Shown here: piece after piece, positions 1-7,714 of the stretch
Position numbering within the stretch: position 1 is the stretch's first letter
Layout of the letters: each line of letters begins with the position of its first letter
DNA from: JAWKWA01 sp041397765
Lineage (GTDB): Bacteria > Pseudomonadota > Alphaproteobacteria > Rhizobiales > Hyphomicrobiaceae
Reading direction: 5' to 3'
DNA: 64,000 bases
NCBI GenBank assembly: GCA_041397765.1
Contig: JAWKWA010000010.1
Span: forward strand, 1 to 64,000
Notes under the pieces: generated by a model
Seen by the model: the letters and a program-made list of their open reading frames with translations, nothing else
What the model was told of the DNA's origin: nothing
The model's database searches: none
Program-made: the position numbers and the translations under genes

Positions 1-42
1 GCTGCCGATCCGCCGCTCGCCATCGTGGCGCCCTGGGCGTAA
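1..42 (+). CDS. C-terminal end of an unidentified protein (partial)
   Basis: Frame 1 from the window edge reads as a plausible coding tail ending PPLAIVAPWA and a TAA stop at 40-42. Only about 13 residues are visible, so no family can be named. It could equally be chance open reading, since nothing upstream is available. Confidence 0.3.
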   Translation, partial: AADPPLAIVAPWA

Positions 43-82
43 GCTCCCTCTGCGATTTCGATGCAGACGGAGGATGCCGACC

Positions 83-298
83 ATGACCTTCGACGAGATT
101 GAGGCTGAGATCTCGCTGCTCCTCACCGAGATGCAGAACGAGCCGAGCGACCGGCACGAGCTCTATCAGAGGCTGCGCGAGGCGATCTCCAGCATGAGAG
201 CGATGGGGATGCCGGTGCCGAACGATCTCATCGACCTCGAGCGGGCGCTGGAAAGCGCCTTCAATCGCGACCGCACGCTCGACGGCACCAAAAGCTGA
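83..298 (+). CDS. small conserved-looking hypothetical protein (71 aa)
   Basis: A short soluble protein with no signal peptide or membrane segment. It looks mostly alpha-helical, with an acidic N-terminal half (MTFDEIEAEISLLLTEMQ) and a central Pro-containing break (MGMPVPNDLIDLERAL). I chose the ATG at 83 rather than 74 because GGAGG at 69-73 lies 9 bases upstream of it, whereas it overlaps the earlier ATG. It is convergent with the MttB-type methyltransferase and ends 21 bases from it. I do not recognise a family, so its function is unknown. Confidence 0.6.
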   Translation: MTFDEIEAEISLLLTEMQNEPSDRHELYQRLREAISSMRAMGMPVPNDLIDLERALESAFNRDRTLDGTKS

Positions 299-319
299 GC
301 GCGCGGCGCCCCGCCGGCC

Positions 320-1870
320 TCAGATCGCGAGGCGCACGGGAAAGCGCTCGCGGATGAGATCGTCGGTGGCGCGCGCGATATGCGCCGGCCGGCCGGCGGC
401 GAGGATCTGCTCGAGCTCGCGGCGTGCCCGCACGATCAGGCTTTCGCGGCCGCGCTCGGCCCATTCCTTCGGGCTCGAGCGGTCGCCGATCGCCGGGTAG
501 AGATATTCGCGCTGCATGCGCTGGAGCGTCTGTTCAGAGCCGAGGAAATGTCCCGGCCCCCCGATGCAGATGTCGCGGATGGCGGCCACGTCGAGCGCGT
601 CCTCGCTCACCTCGATGCCGCGGATGGTGCGTTGCGTGGCGCCGATGATGTCGTTGTCGATCATCAGGCTGTCGAGCGAGAAGCCCATCAGGCTCGCCAT
701 CATGCCCGCCGATTCATAGATCATGTTGACGCCGGCATTGGCGACCAGCGCATGATTGTAGGCGCGCTCGTAGCCGGCCTGCATGTCGGGCAGCTTGGCG
801 TCGGTCATGCCGGCCGCGGTGGCGCCGACGAGATCGTAGAATTGGGCGAACTGGCCGGCGGCCGCCGAGAGCAGGGCCTGCTCGGCACTGCCGCCCGACA
901 TGGCCCCCGTCCGCAGATCCGAGACGAAGCACATCGGGCAGAAGATGGCCGGAGCGCCGGGCTTCACGGCATTGATGTAGACGAGACCGGCGAGGCACTC
1001 GGCCATCTCGACGGCGAGCGCTCCGGCGAGCGCGGCGGGCGATGTCGCGCCCGCCTGGCCGGCCGAGACGAGCAGGACCGGCATGCCGGCGCTGACCGCG
1101 ACCTCGAGACAGCGGCAGGCGTCGGTGGCGAATTTGAGCGGCGGCACGACGAAGCAGTTCGACTGCGAGACGAACGGCCGCTCGCGCCATTTCGCCTCCG
1201 AGCCGGCGATCAGGTGCAGCATCTGCAGGCTGGCCTGCAGATGGGCCGGATCGCCCCAGCTGGTGCCGACATGCTTGGCCGTGCCCGCGACGGCGGCATA
1301 GCAGGTGTTGAAATCCATCTCGAAGGGGTCGACGATGTCGCGGGCGACCACCGAGCGCTGGAAGAAATGCAGATGCTCGAGCGTGTCGACGACGCGGGCG
1401 ATGTCGTAGAGATCGCGGAGCGTCGATCTGCGATATTCGCCGGTCAGCGCGTCGACCATGTGTACGGCGGCGCCCGCGGTGCCGAAATAGACGCGCGTTC
1501 CCCACGGCTCGATGTCGTGGCGGGGCGTCTGGCCGTAGACGACGAAGCGGCGACCGGCCCGGGCGATGGTGTCCTCGACGAGGGCGCGCGGAAATGTCAG
1601 CCGGCCGTTCGGCTGGAGCACCGCGCCTGCCGCCGTCATCAGCGCGACGCCGGAGGGCGGCGCGTCGGCGAGGCCGATGGTCTCAAGGATGTCGAGGGCG
1701 GCGGCATGAATGCGCCGGACCTCGGCATCGGTGAGCGGCCTGTAGCGGCCGGACGGCATGCCGGGCTCGACGGGACGCTGATGGCTCGGCAAAGGGTTGG
1801 CACGGGCGGCGCGCCGCGCCTCACGGCCGCTGCGGCGCTGCTGCGGAGAGGCGAGATCGGTATCGGACAT
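320..1870 (-). CDS. trimethylamine methyltransferase (MttB) family protein, non-pyrrolysine type
   Basis: About 516 residues, close to the usual 480-520 for the MttB superfamily (COG5598). Family features include the N-terminal PLTDAEVRRIHAAALDILE helix, HMVDALTGE, the region around FFQRSVVARDIVDPFEMD, and YNHALVANAGVNMIYESAGM. The frame is open throughout with no in-frame amber codon, so this is the branch without pyrrolysine. Known members such as MtgB demethylate quaternary amines like glycine betaine onto a corrinoid protein. No corrinoid protein or activator lies nearby, so the methyl acceptor is unknown. The start at 1870 is inferred from where the conserved sequence begins; the frame stays open far upstream and no strong ribosome site decides it. 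The N-terminal 40 residues are Arg/Ala/Pro-rich and probably disordered. Confidence 0.85.
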   Translation of the reverse strand: MSDTDLASPQQRRSGREARRAARANPLPSHQRPVEPGMPSGRYRPLTDAEVRRIHAAALDILETIGLADAPPSGVALMTAAGAVLQPNGRLTFPRALVEDTIARAGRRFVVYGQTPRHDIEPWGTRVYFGTAGAAVHMVDALTGEYRRSTLRDLYDIARVVDTLEHLHFFQRSVVARDIVDPFEMDFNTCYAAVAGTAKHVGTSWGDPAHLQASLQMLHLIAGSEAKWRERPFVSQSNCFVVPPLKFATDACRCLEVAVSAGMPVLLVSAGQAGATSPAALAGALAVEMAECLAGLVYINAVKPGAPAIFCPMCFVSDLRTGAMSGGSAEQALLSAAAGQFAQFYDLVGATAAGMTDAKLPDMQAGYERAYNHALVANAGVNMIYESAGMMASLMGFSLDSLMIDNDIIGATQRTIRGIEVSEDALDVAAIRDICIGGPGHFLGSEQTLQRMQREYLYPAIGDRSSPKEWAERGRESLIVRARRELEQILAAGRPAHIARATDDLIRERFPVRLAI

Positions 1871-2182
1871 GGGCGAGAGCTCGAGGCGGGGGGGCCGATC
1901 CGACATTTGCATCCGGCTGCCGAGGCCGGTCAAGCAGATGTCGGCATCGCAAGGCAGACCGGCAGGATTGACCTTCCAGGAGTGCCTGGGAGTTGGACGG
2001 TTGAGAAGGCAGTCGGCCGCGGCCGGAGCTGGGCGAGCGGGTGGTCGGCATCGGCGCACCGGCGCTGATCTCGCCGCCGCCCACACCGCAACCGGGACGA
2101 ATGTCCATGAGCGCTTCCGGGCGGGACGCGAGGTCTGCGGCCCCCGGCGCGGACCCGATCGCAGACGAGGAGACCAGCAGGC
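1871..2182. other. divergent intergenic region between the MttB-type gene and glk
   Basis: About 310 bases separate the two divergent genes and should hold both promoters. I see a perfect 5-bp inverted repeat CCAGG-agtg-CCTGG near 1977-1990, but no convincing -35/-10 pair on either strand. A GAGGAG ribosome site for glk lies at 2167-2172. No further gene is supported. Confidence 0.4.
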
Positions 2183-3154
2183 ATGACGACCGCGGCGGCC
2201 CATCCCCTGCTCGTCGCCGATGCCGGCGGCACCAATGCGCGCTTTGCCGTCCAGCACGAGGCCGGTGGCCCGATCGTCCATGTGGCGCGCCTGCGAACCG
2301 CCGAATTCGCCAGCTTCGAGGCGGCGGCGGCGCAGGCGATCGCGCCGCTCCGGCCCCGTCCCGTCAGGGCCATGGTCTGCGGCGCGGGACCGCTCGTCGG
2401 CGGCCGGATCAAGCTGACGAATGCGGCCTGGCAGCTCGATCCAGCCACGATTGCCGCACATCTCGGGCTCTCGGACTGCGGACTGCTCAACGATCTGCAG
2501 GCACTGGCGCTCGGCATCCCCCATCTTCGGGGCGATCACCTGCAACCGATCGGTCCGCCGATCGCGGCAGATGGCGGTCCACGGCTCGTCATCGGCATCG
2601 GCACGGGCCTCGGCGTTGCGGCATTGGTCGAGACGGCGTGCGGCATCAATGCCGTCGCGAGCGAGGCGGGGCAGATCGATCTCCACCCGATCACGGCCGA
2701 CGAGATGGCGCTGTGGCCGCATCTGGCACCGCCCGGCGCGCGGGTTCCCCTCGAGAGCGTCATTTCGGGGCCGGGGCTTGCAAGACTTGCCGCGGCACTC
2801 GATCGGGCCCGTGAGGCGGACCGCGCATCGGCCGGTACGACGGCGGCGCAGCGCCTGGTCCTCGTCGGCGACCGGCCGATCGCCATCACGGCGCTTCAGA
2901 TCTTCGTCCGCCTGCTCGGGCGCATCGCCGGCGATCTCGCGCTCGTCTTCAAGGCGACCGGCGGCGTGCATCTGGCGGGCGGCGTGGCGATCGCGCTCGG
3001 CTCGCATCTGGAGAGCTGCGGCTTCCGCCAGGCTTTCGAGGCCAATCCCGCACTCGACCGGCTGACGACGCGCATCCCGACCTTGCGTGTGACCACCGAC
3101 GACGCCGCGCTGATCGGCCTGGCCGCGCATGGCGCCGGCCGCCGCACGGGCTGA
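2183..3154 (+). CDS. glk: glucokinase (Glk family)
   Basis: 323 residues, the usual length of bacterial glucokinase (PF02685), which phosphorylates glucose with ATP in the cytoplasm. The phosphate-binding DAGGTNARF motif is at residues 13-21. LLNDLQALALGIP carries the Asn-Asp pair that binds glucose and acts as base. GIGTGLGVA and LAGGVAIALGSHL are further conserved blocks. Oddity: the E-G-G-H block that contacts glucose in E. coli Glk reads SEAGQIDLHP here, so the usual His is Gln and specificity may differ. A GAGGAG ribosome site lies 10 bases before the ATG. The gene is convergent with the TctC-type gene, 6 bases away, and no glycolytic neighbour is present. Confidence 0.9.
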   Translation: MTTAAAHPLLVADAGGTNARFAVQHEAGGPIVHVARLRTAEFASFEAAAAQAIAPLRPRPVRAMVCGAGPLVGGRIKLTNAAWQLDPATIAAHLGLSDCGLLNDLQALALGIPHLRGDHLQPIGPPIAADGGPRLVIGIGTGLGVAALVETACGINAVASEAGQIDLHPITADEMALWPHLAPPGARVPLESVISGPGLARLAAALDRAREADRASAGTTAAQRLVLVGDRPIAITALQIFVRLLGRIAGDLALVFKATGGVHLAGGVAIALGSHLESCGFRQAFEANPALDRLTTRIPTLRVTTDDAALIGLAAHGAGRRTG

Positions 3155-3160
3155 CGAGCC

Positions 3161-4143
3161 TCAGCGGGACTGGCGCGAGGCAATGGCGCGCGACACCTGG
3201 GCGAGGGCGGCGAATTCCTCGTTGATGAGTGCGGCGGTTTCGCTGCCGCCGAGCAGGCGCGGCACGGCGCCCTTCCTGCGCAGAAGCGTCTCGAACTGCG
3301 GACTGCGCACGGCGGCCGCGAAGGCGTCGGTCAGCCGCGCGACGATGTCCTCCGGCGTATTCGCCGGCACCAGCAATCCCCACCACAGCACCGTCTCTTC
3401 GGCCTCGAGCCCGAGGGCGCCGAGCCCTTCGGCGCCGGGCAGCGCCTCGTTGCCGCCGGCCGAGGTCAAGAGCGGACAGACCACCCGGCCGGCCGCGACA
3501 TGGGGCAGGATCGGCGGCAGCGAGCCGCCATAGACGTCGATCATGCCACCGACGAGGGCTTCGGCGGTCTCGGCAGCGCCACCGAACGGCACGCCGCGCA
3601 ACGACACGCCGAGCCGATCGAAGACCCGCTCGGCGGCGAGCTGCATGGTGCCGCCGGCGCCGTCGTGACCATAGGACAGCTTGCCATCGTTGGCTTTCAG
3701 ATGGGCAGCGAAGGAAGCGGCGTTGGCGACATCCGGCCCTGTGCGCATGCACAGCACATAGGACGAGTAGCCGATCGAGAGAAGTGGCCGGTAGTTGGTG
3801 GGCGCATAGGGCACGGTCAGATTGTGTGGCGTTGCAGTCAGCGGCCCGTTCCAGACGAGCGCGAGCGTGTAGCCGTCGGGGCGGGCCGCGACCAGATGCG
3901 TGACGCCGAGCGCGCCGCCGCCGCCGTCCTTGTTGTCGATGACGATCTCCTGGCCGAGTGCTGCGGCGGCGATGTGGGCGAGCGCGCGGGCGAAGGTGTC
4001 TGTCCACCGCCGGGTTGGGCGGGGACGATCAGCGTGAGCCTGTGCTCGGGAAAACGGCCGGCGTCCGCGCGCGCCTGCGGGCCGGCGCAGAGGATCGCCA
4101 GGATTGCGGCGGCGAATGCAGTGAAGATCCTGGTGCGGGCCAT
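3161..4143 (-). pseudogene. tripartite tricarboxylate transporter substrate-binding protein (TctC/Bug family), frameshifted
   Basis: The N-terminal part gives a clear signal peptide (MARTRIFTAFAAAILAILCA...ARA) and the family opening HRLTLIVPAQPGGG. The frame then breaks near 4010. Reading on in the neighbouring frame gives TDTFARALAHIAAAALGQ, an IVIDNKDGGGG block, YRPLLSIGYSSYVLCM and the remaining Bug-family sequence to the stop at 3161. One missing base would restore a protein of about 327 residues, the normal length. A GAGGAGG ribosome site precedes the ATG at 4143. TctC proteins are periplasmic receptors for carboxylates, but no TctA/TctB membrane partners are present. It is either a recent pseudogene or a one-base assembly error; I cannot tell which. 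Confidence 0.75.
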
Positions 4144-4234
4144 GTCGCAGCCTCCTCTCGCCATAGCCGGCCCCCGAGGGAGGCGGGCGGCATCCCGTTC
4201 GGCGGCCACGATTTCAGAACAAAGGAAACAAGCC

Positions 4235-4261
4235 ATTAAGTATGTGTGCTTACCAATATTC
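4235..4261 (+). promoter_or_regulatory. AT-rich motif upstream of the exporter operon, shared with the 18.9 kb promoter region
   Basis: ATTAAGTAT at 4235-4243 is followed after 12 bases by ATATTC (4256-4261), 25 bases before the adaptor gene's ATG. The same two blocks, in the same order relative to transcription and 8 bases apart, lie upstream of the leader-bearing large protein at 18947-18969. In such GC-rich DNA this suggests a common regulator or promoter type. No factor can be named. Confidence 0.4.
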
Positions 4262-4286
4262 GTAGCCGGATTGGGGAGCCCTTTGA

Positions 4287-5573
4287 ATGGACGAAAGTTT
4301 CTATCGCAGCGAGGCGCTCGAGGCGCAGAGCCGGATCGATCGGCTTCCTCAGGCGATGCGGGTGACGAGCTCCCTGACGCGCGCGACGCTGGCTCTTCTG
4401 GGACTGGGCCTCGTCGTGGCGACCGGCTGGAGCGGCTTCGTCGAGGTGCCCGTGCGCGTCCAGGGCAGCGGCCTCTTCGTCGATCCCTCCGGCGATCTGC
4501 TGAAGCCGGTGCGCGCGCCGATGGAAGGCGTCATCGAGGCATTCCTCGTCGCGGAGGGTGACGAGGTGCATGCCGGGCAGCCGGTCGCACGCTTGCAGCT
4601 TCCCGACCGGCAGGCGGCGCTCGTCAAGGCGGAGCGCAATCTGGCCTCGCTAGAGGACCAGTACCGACGCACCATGTCGCTGCAGGAGGTGGAGCGCAAC
4701 GGCGAGGACAGGGCGCGCCAGATCAAGGTGAAGAGCCTCGACAACCGCGTCTCCGACCTCGAGCTGAGGCTCGCCTGGAGCCGCGACCTCGAAAGCGCGC
4801 AGGTCCGGCTGCTCGAGCGCGGCGCCACCACCATGCCGCATGTCATCGAGGCGAAGGGCACGGTGCTGCAGACCATCGACCAGCTCGCCGAGGCACGTGG
4901 CGAGCTGTCGGCGCAACTCGCCGACATCCTGGTCTCCGAGGGGCGGCGCGAGCGCGAGCGGCTAAGTCTGCAGCTCGAGATCGACCAGGCGCGCGCCGAC
5001 ATCGCGGCGCTGCGCGTCGAGATCGCGCGCGGAACCGTTCTCAACAGCCCGGTCGAGGGCACGGTGGCCGAGCTCTCCGCCGACCGCAACGGCCTCGTGA
5101 CCGGCGGTCAGACGGTGCTCAGCATCATCCCGACCAACGGCGAGAGCCGCATCGAGGCGGTCGCCTATATCTCGATGGCGGACGGCAAGCTGGTGAAGGC
5201 GGGCGACGAGGTGCTGCTCCGCCCGGCGTCGCTTCCCCACACCGAGCAGGGCATGATCCGCGCCCGTGTGGAAGGCGTGTCGGATGCGCCGATCTCCGAG
5301 CGCGCGCTGACGCGGGTGCTCGGCAATGCCAAGCTCGTCGACAAGGCCTCGGACCAGGGCGCGCCGTTCTCGGTGAGGATCTCGCTGGTGCGCGACGAGA
5401 CGACGCCTTCGGGCTATGCCTGGACGTCGGGAAGCGGCCCGGTTCTGCGTCTCTCGCCCGGCACGCCGATCACCGCGCGCATCACCATCGAGCGGGCGAC
5501 GCTGCTCTCGCTGGCAGTCCCGGCCCTGCGCCGGCTGCTGCTGCGCGACGAGACGGGATGGGCCGGTCGATGA
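4287..5573 (+). CDS. HlyD-type periplasmic adaptor of an NHLP/NHLM-type export system
   Basis: 428 residues with the layout of a type I secretion adaptor. A short cytoplasmic N-terminus (DRLPQAMRVTSSLTRATL) leads into one membrane segment (about residues 37-53). A biotinyl-lipoyl half motif follows (KPVRAPMEGVIEAFLVAEGD), then a long coiled-coil hairpin of about 150 residues with RERERLSLQLEIDQARADIA. The returning lipoyl half is VLNSPVEGTVAEL, and a beta-barrel domain closes the protein. The arrangement matches the NHLM-type HlyD family that accompanies two-component peptidase ABC exporters. GGGGAG at 4271-4276 is the ribosome site. Its stop overlaps the next gene, so the three export genes form one operon. 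It should bridge the inner-membrane ABC proteins to an outer-membrane TolC-type channel, which is not encoded here. Confidence 0.85.
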   Translation: MDESFYRSEALEAQSRIDRLPQAMRVTSSLTRATLALLGLGLVVATGWSGFVEVPVRVQGSGLFVDPSGDLLKPVRAPMEGVIEAFLVAEGDEVHAGQPVARLQLPDRQAALVKAERNLASLEDQYRRTMSLQEVERNGEDRARQIKVKSLDNRVSDLELRLAWSRDLESAQVRLLERGATTMPHVIEAKGTVLQTIDQLAEARGELSAQLADILVSEGRRERERLSLQLEIDQARADIAALRVEIARGTVLNSPVEGTVAELSADRNGLVTGGQTVLSIIPTNGESRIEAVAYISMADGKLVKAGDEVLLRPASLPHTEQGMIRARVEGVSDAPISERALTRVLGNAKLVDKASDQGAPFSVRISLVRDETTPSGYAWTSGSGPVLRLSPGTPITARITIERATLLSLAVPALRRLLLRDETGWAGR

Positions 5574-7714
5574 TCCGGGCTCAGCGCAAGAGGCGCACCC
5601 CGCTCGTCCTGCAGATGGAGCGTGCCGAATGCGGCGCGGCGTGCCTTGCGATGGTGCTCGCCGCGCATGGTCGCTGGATCACGCTCGAGGAATCGCGCGA
5701 GCGCTGCGCGACCTCGCGTGATGGCGTCGATGCGGCAAATCTCGTTGCGGCGGCGCGCAGCTTCGGTCTGGAGGCGGCCGCCTGCCGGCGCGAGCCCGAG
5801 ACGCTCGCCGCCATGCCGATGCCTCTCATCCTGCATTGGTGCTTCGATCATTTCGTCGTGCTCGAGAAGGTGCGCGGCGGGCGCTTCACGATCCTCGACC
5901 CGGCACGCGGACGCAGGGTCGTCTCGGCCAGGGAGTTCGGCGAATCCTTCACCGGCCTCGCCATCGCCTTCAGCCCGGGCGAGGAGTTCACCGCCGGCGG
6001 CGAGGCGCCGTCGGTGCTCCGGGCGCTGACCCGCGAGGCGCTCAACTCGCGCGACGCGCTGTTCGTCTCGTTCCTGACCGGCCTCACGGGTGTCGTGCCG
6101 GCACTCGCCATGACGGGAGCGACGAGCGCGTTCGTCGATTATGTGCTTGGCGCGCGGCAATCCTCGTGGGTGCCGGCTCTGCTCGCCGTGCTTGCCGCCG
6201 TCGTGCTCGCCAAGGCAGGCCTGACGCTGATCCACAAGCGCACGGTCGCCACCTGGAAGATCAAGATCGGTGCGATCTCCGCGCTCAGCGGTTTCTGGCG
6301 GGCGCTGACGCTGCCGCTCGCATTCTTCGCGCAGCGCAGTGCCGGCGAGATCGTCGCGCGTGTGCGGCTCGGCTCCGACATCGGCGGCACGGTTGCGGGC
6401 CCTCTCGCCGATGCCATGCCGCAACTGGCGCTCGCCACCGGCTATCTCGGTATCCTCGCGCTCTATGATCCGCTCATCATGCTCGCCGCCTTCGCGGCCG
6501 CCGCGCTCAACCTCGCGGTTCTGACGCTGATGGCGCGCGCGCTCGCCGACCGGACACGTGAGCTCCAGGTGGCGGAAGGGCGGGCGGCAGCGGCGGCGAC
6601 GTCGGGCATGGCCAATCTCGGCGCCTATCGCGCGCTCGGCCGGGAGGACCTCCTGCTGTCACGCTGGTCGGCTGCCGAGGACGAGGCGCTCGACGCCGAT
6701 CAGCAACTGGGCCGCTGGCGTGCCTTCGCCGCGCTCGGTCCGACCGCATCGGGACTTCTGCTCTCGCTCGTTGCGCTCGTCATGGGCTCGATCCGCGCGC
6801 TCGACGGCTCGCTGACGCTCGGCGATCTCGTCGCGGTGCAAATGCTTGCGGGCCTTCTCAACTCGCCGGTCGCATCATTCGCGAGCGGGCTCACCCAGAT
6901 CCAGGAATCGGCCGGCGCCCTGATGCGCCTGTCCGATCTGGAAAGCCATCCGCGGGCGCGCACCTATACGCTCGAGCAGCACCGGCCGGCGCCCTTGGAC
7001 GGGGCGGGCGTGCTTCGGCTCGAGGCCGTCGGCTTCGGCTATTCCGCCGGCGCACCACTGCTTGCGGAGATCGACCTCGAGATCGCCCGTGGCGAACTCG
7101 TCGCGGTGCTCGGCAGGTCGGGCGCCGGAAAGTCGACGCTGGCGAAGCTCGCGGCAGGGCTCATCGATCCGACCGCGGGGCGGGTCACGCTCGATGGCAT
7201 CGCGCTCGAGGACTACGTTCCGGAGGAGCTCCGACGGCGGCTCGTCTATGTCTCACAGGCGCCGGCCGCCTTCTCGGCGAGCGTCGAGGAGAACGTGACG
7301 CTTTGGGATCCCGCGATCGACGGCGAGGCGGTCCATCGCATACTCGGCGAGACCGGCTTTGCCGAGGCGCTGTCGCGCCGCGGCTCGGGCATCCGGCACA
7401 AGATCAACGGGGCGGACGCCGATTTCAGTGGTGGCGAGATGCAGCGCCTCGCGCTCGCCCGCGCATTGGTGCGCCGGCCGCTCCTCGTGGTGCTCGACGA
7501 GACGACGAGCGCGCTCGATCCGATCGCCGAGGAGGAGATGCTGGCGCTGCTGCGCGGCGCCGGTGTCGGCGCGCTCATCGTGACACATCGGCCGGGCACG
7601 GCCATGCGTTGCGACCGGGCCATCTTCGTGGCCGAGGGAGGGATCGCTGAGGTCGGCCGGCCCGAGGACGTGCTCGCCCGCTACCAGGAAGCTGACCGGA
7701 CGAGGGCGGCATGA
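5570..7714 (+). CDS. peptidase C39 / permease / ATPase exporter, NHLP-type (first ABC protein)
   Basis: About 714 residues in the order C39 peptidase (roughly 1-140), six-helix exporter domain (about 150-440) and ABC ATPase. The peptidase has the catalytic block LQMERAECGAACLAMVLA with the active Cys, the His in CFDHFVVLEKV, and the Asp in ILDPARGRR, so it looks competent to cut double-glycine leaders. The ATPase has Walker A GRSGAGKST, signature FSGGEMQRLALARA, Walker B LLVVLDETTSALD and a His switch in VTHRPGT. I chose the ATG at 5570, which overlaps the adaptor's TGA as ATGA; an in-frame ATG at 5558 is possible. The family is the NHLM/NHLP peptidase-ABC subunit. The obvious local substrate is the double-glycine protein at 15127-18823. 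Confidence 0.88.
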   Translation: MIRAQRKRRTPLVLQMERAECGAACLAMVLAAHGRWITLEESRERCATSRDGVDAANLVAAARSFGLEAAACRREPETLAAMPMPLILHWCFDHFVVLEKVRGGRFTILDPARGRRVVSAREFGESFTGLAIAFSPGEEFTAGGEAPSVLRALTREALNSRDALFVSFLTGLTGVVPALAMTGATSAFVDYVLGARQSSWVPALLAVLAAVVLAKAGLTLIHKRTVATWKIKIGAISALSGFWRALTLPLAFFAQRSAGEIVARVRLGSDIGGTVAGPLADAMPQLALATGYLGILALYDPLIMLAAFAAAALNLAVLTLMARALADRTRELQVAEGRAAAAATSGMANLGAYRALGREDLLLSRWSAAEDEALDADQQLGRWRAFAALGPTASGLLLSLVALVMGSIRALDGSLTLGDLVAVQMLAGLLNSPVASFASGLTQIQESAGALMRLSDLESHPRARTYTLEQHRPAPLDGAGVLRLEAVGFGYSAGAPLLAEIDLEIARGELVAVLGRSGAGKSTLAKLAAGLIDPTAGRVTLDGIALEDYVPEELRRRLVYVSQAPAAFSASVEENVTLWDPAIDGEAVHRILGETGFAEALSRRGSGIRHKINGADADFSGGEMQRLALARALVRRPLLVVLDETTSALDPIAEEEMLALLRGAGVGALIVTHRPGTAMRCDRAIFVAEGGIAEVGRPEDVLARYQEADRTRAA

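Noticed and set aside
1871..3130. Long upstream extension of the MttB-type frame (936 residues in total)
   Set aside because: This part is antisense to glucokinase, Arg/Asp-rich and without domain-like sequence; glucokinase is clearly real on the other strand.
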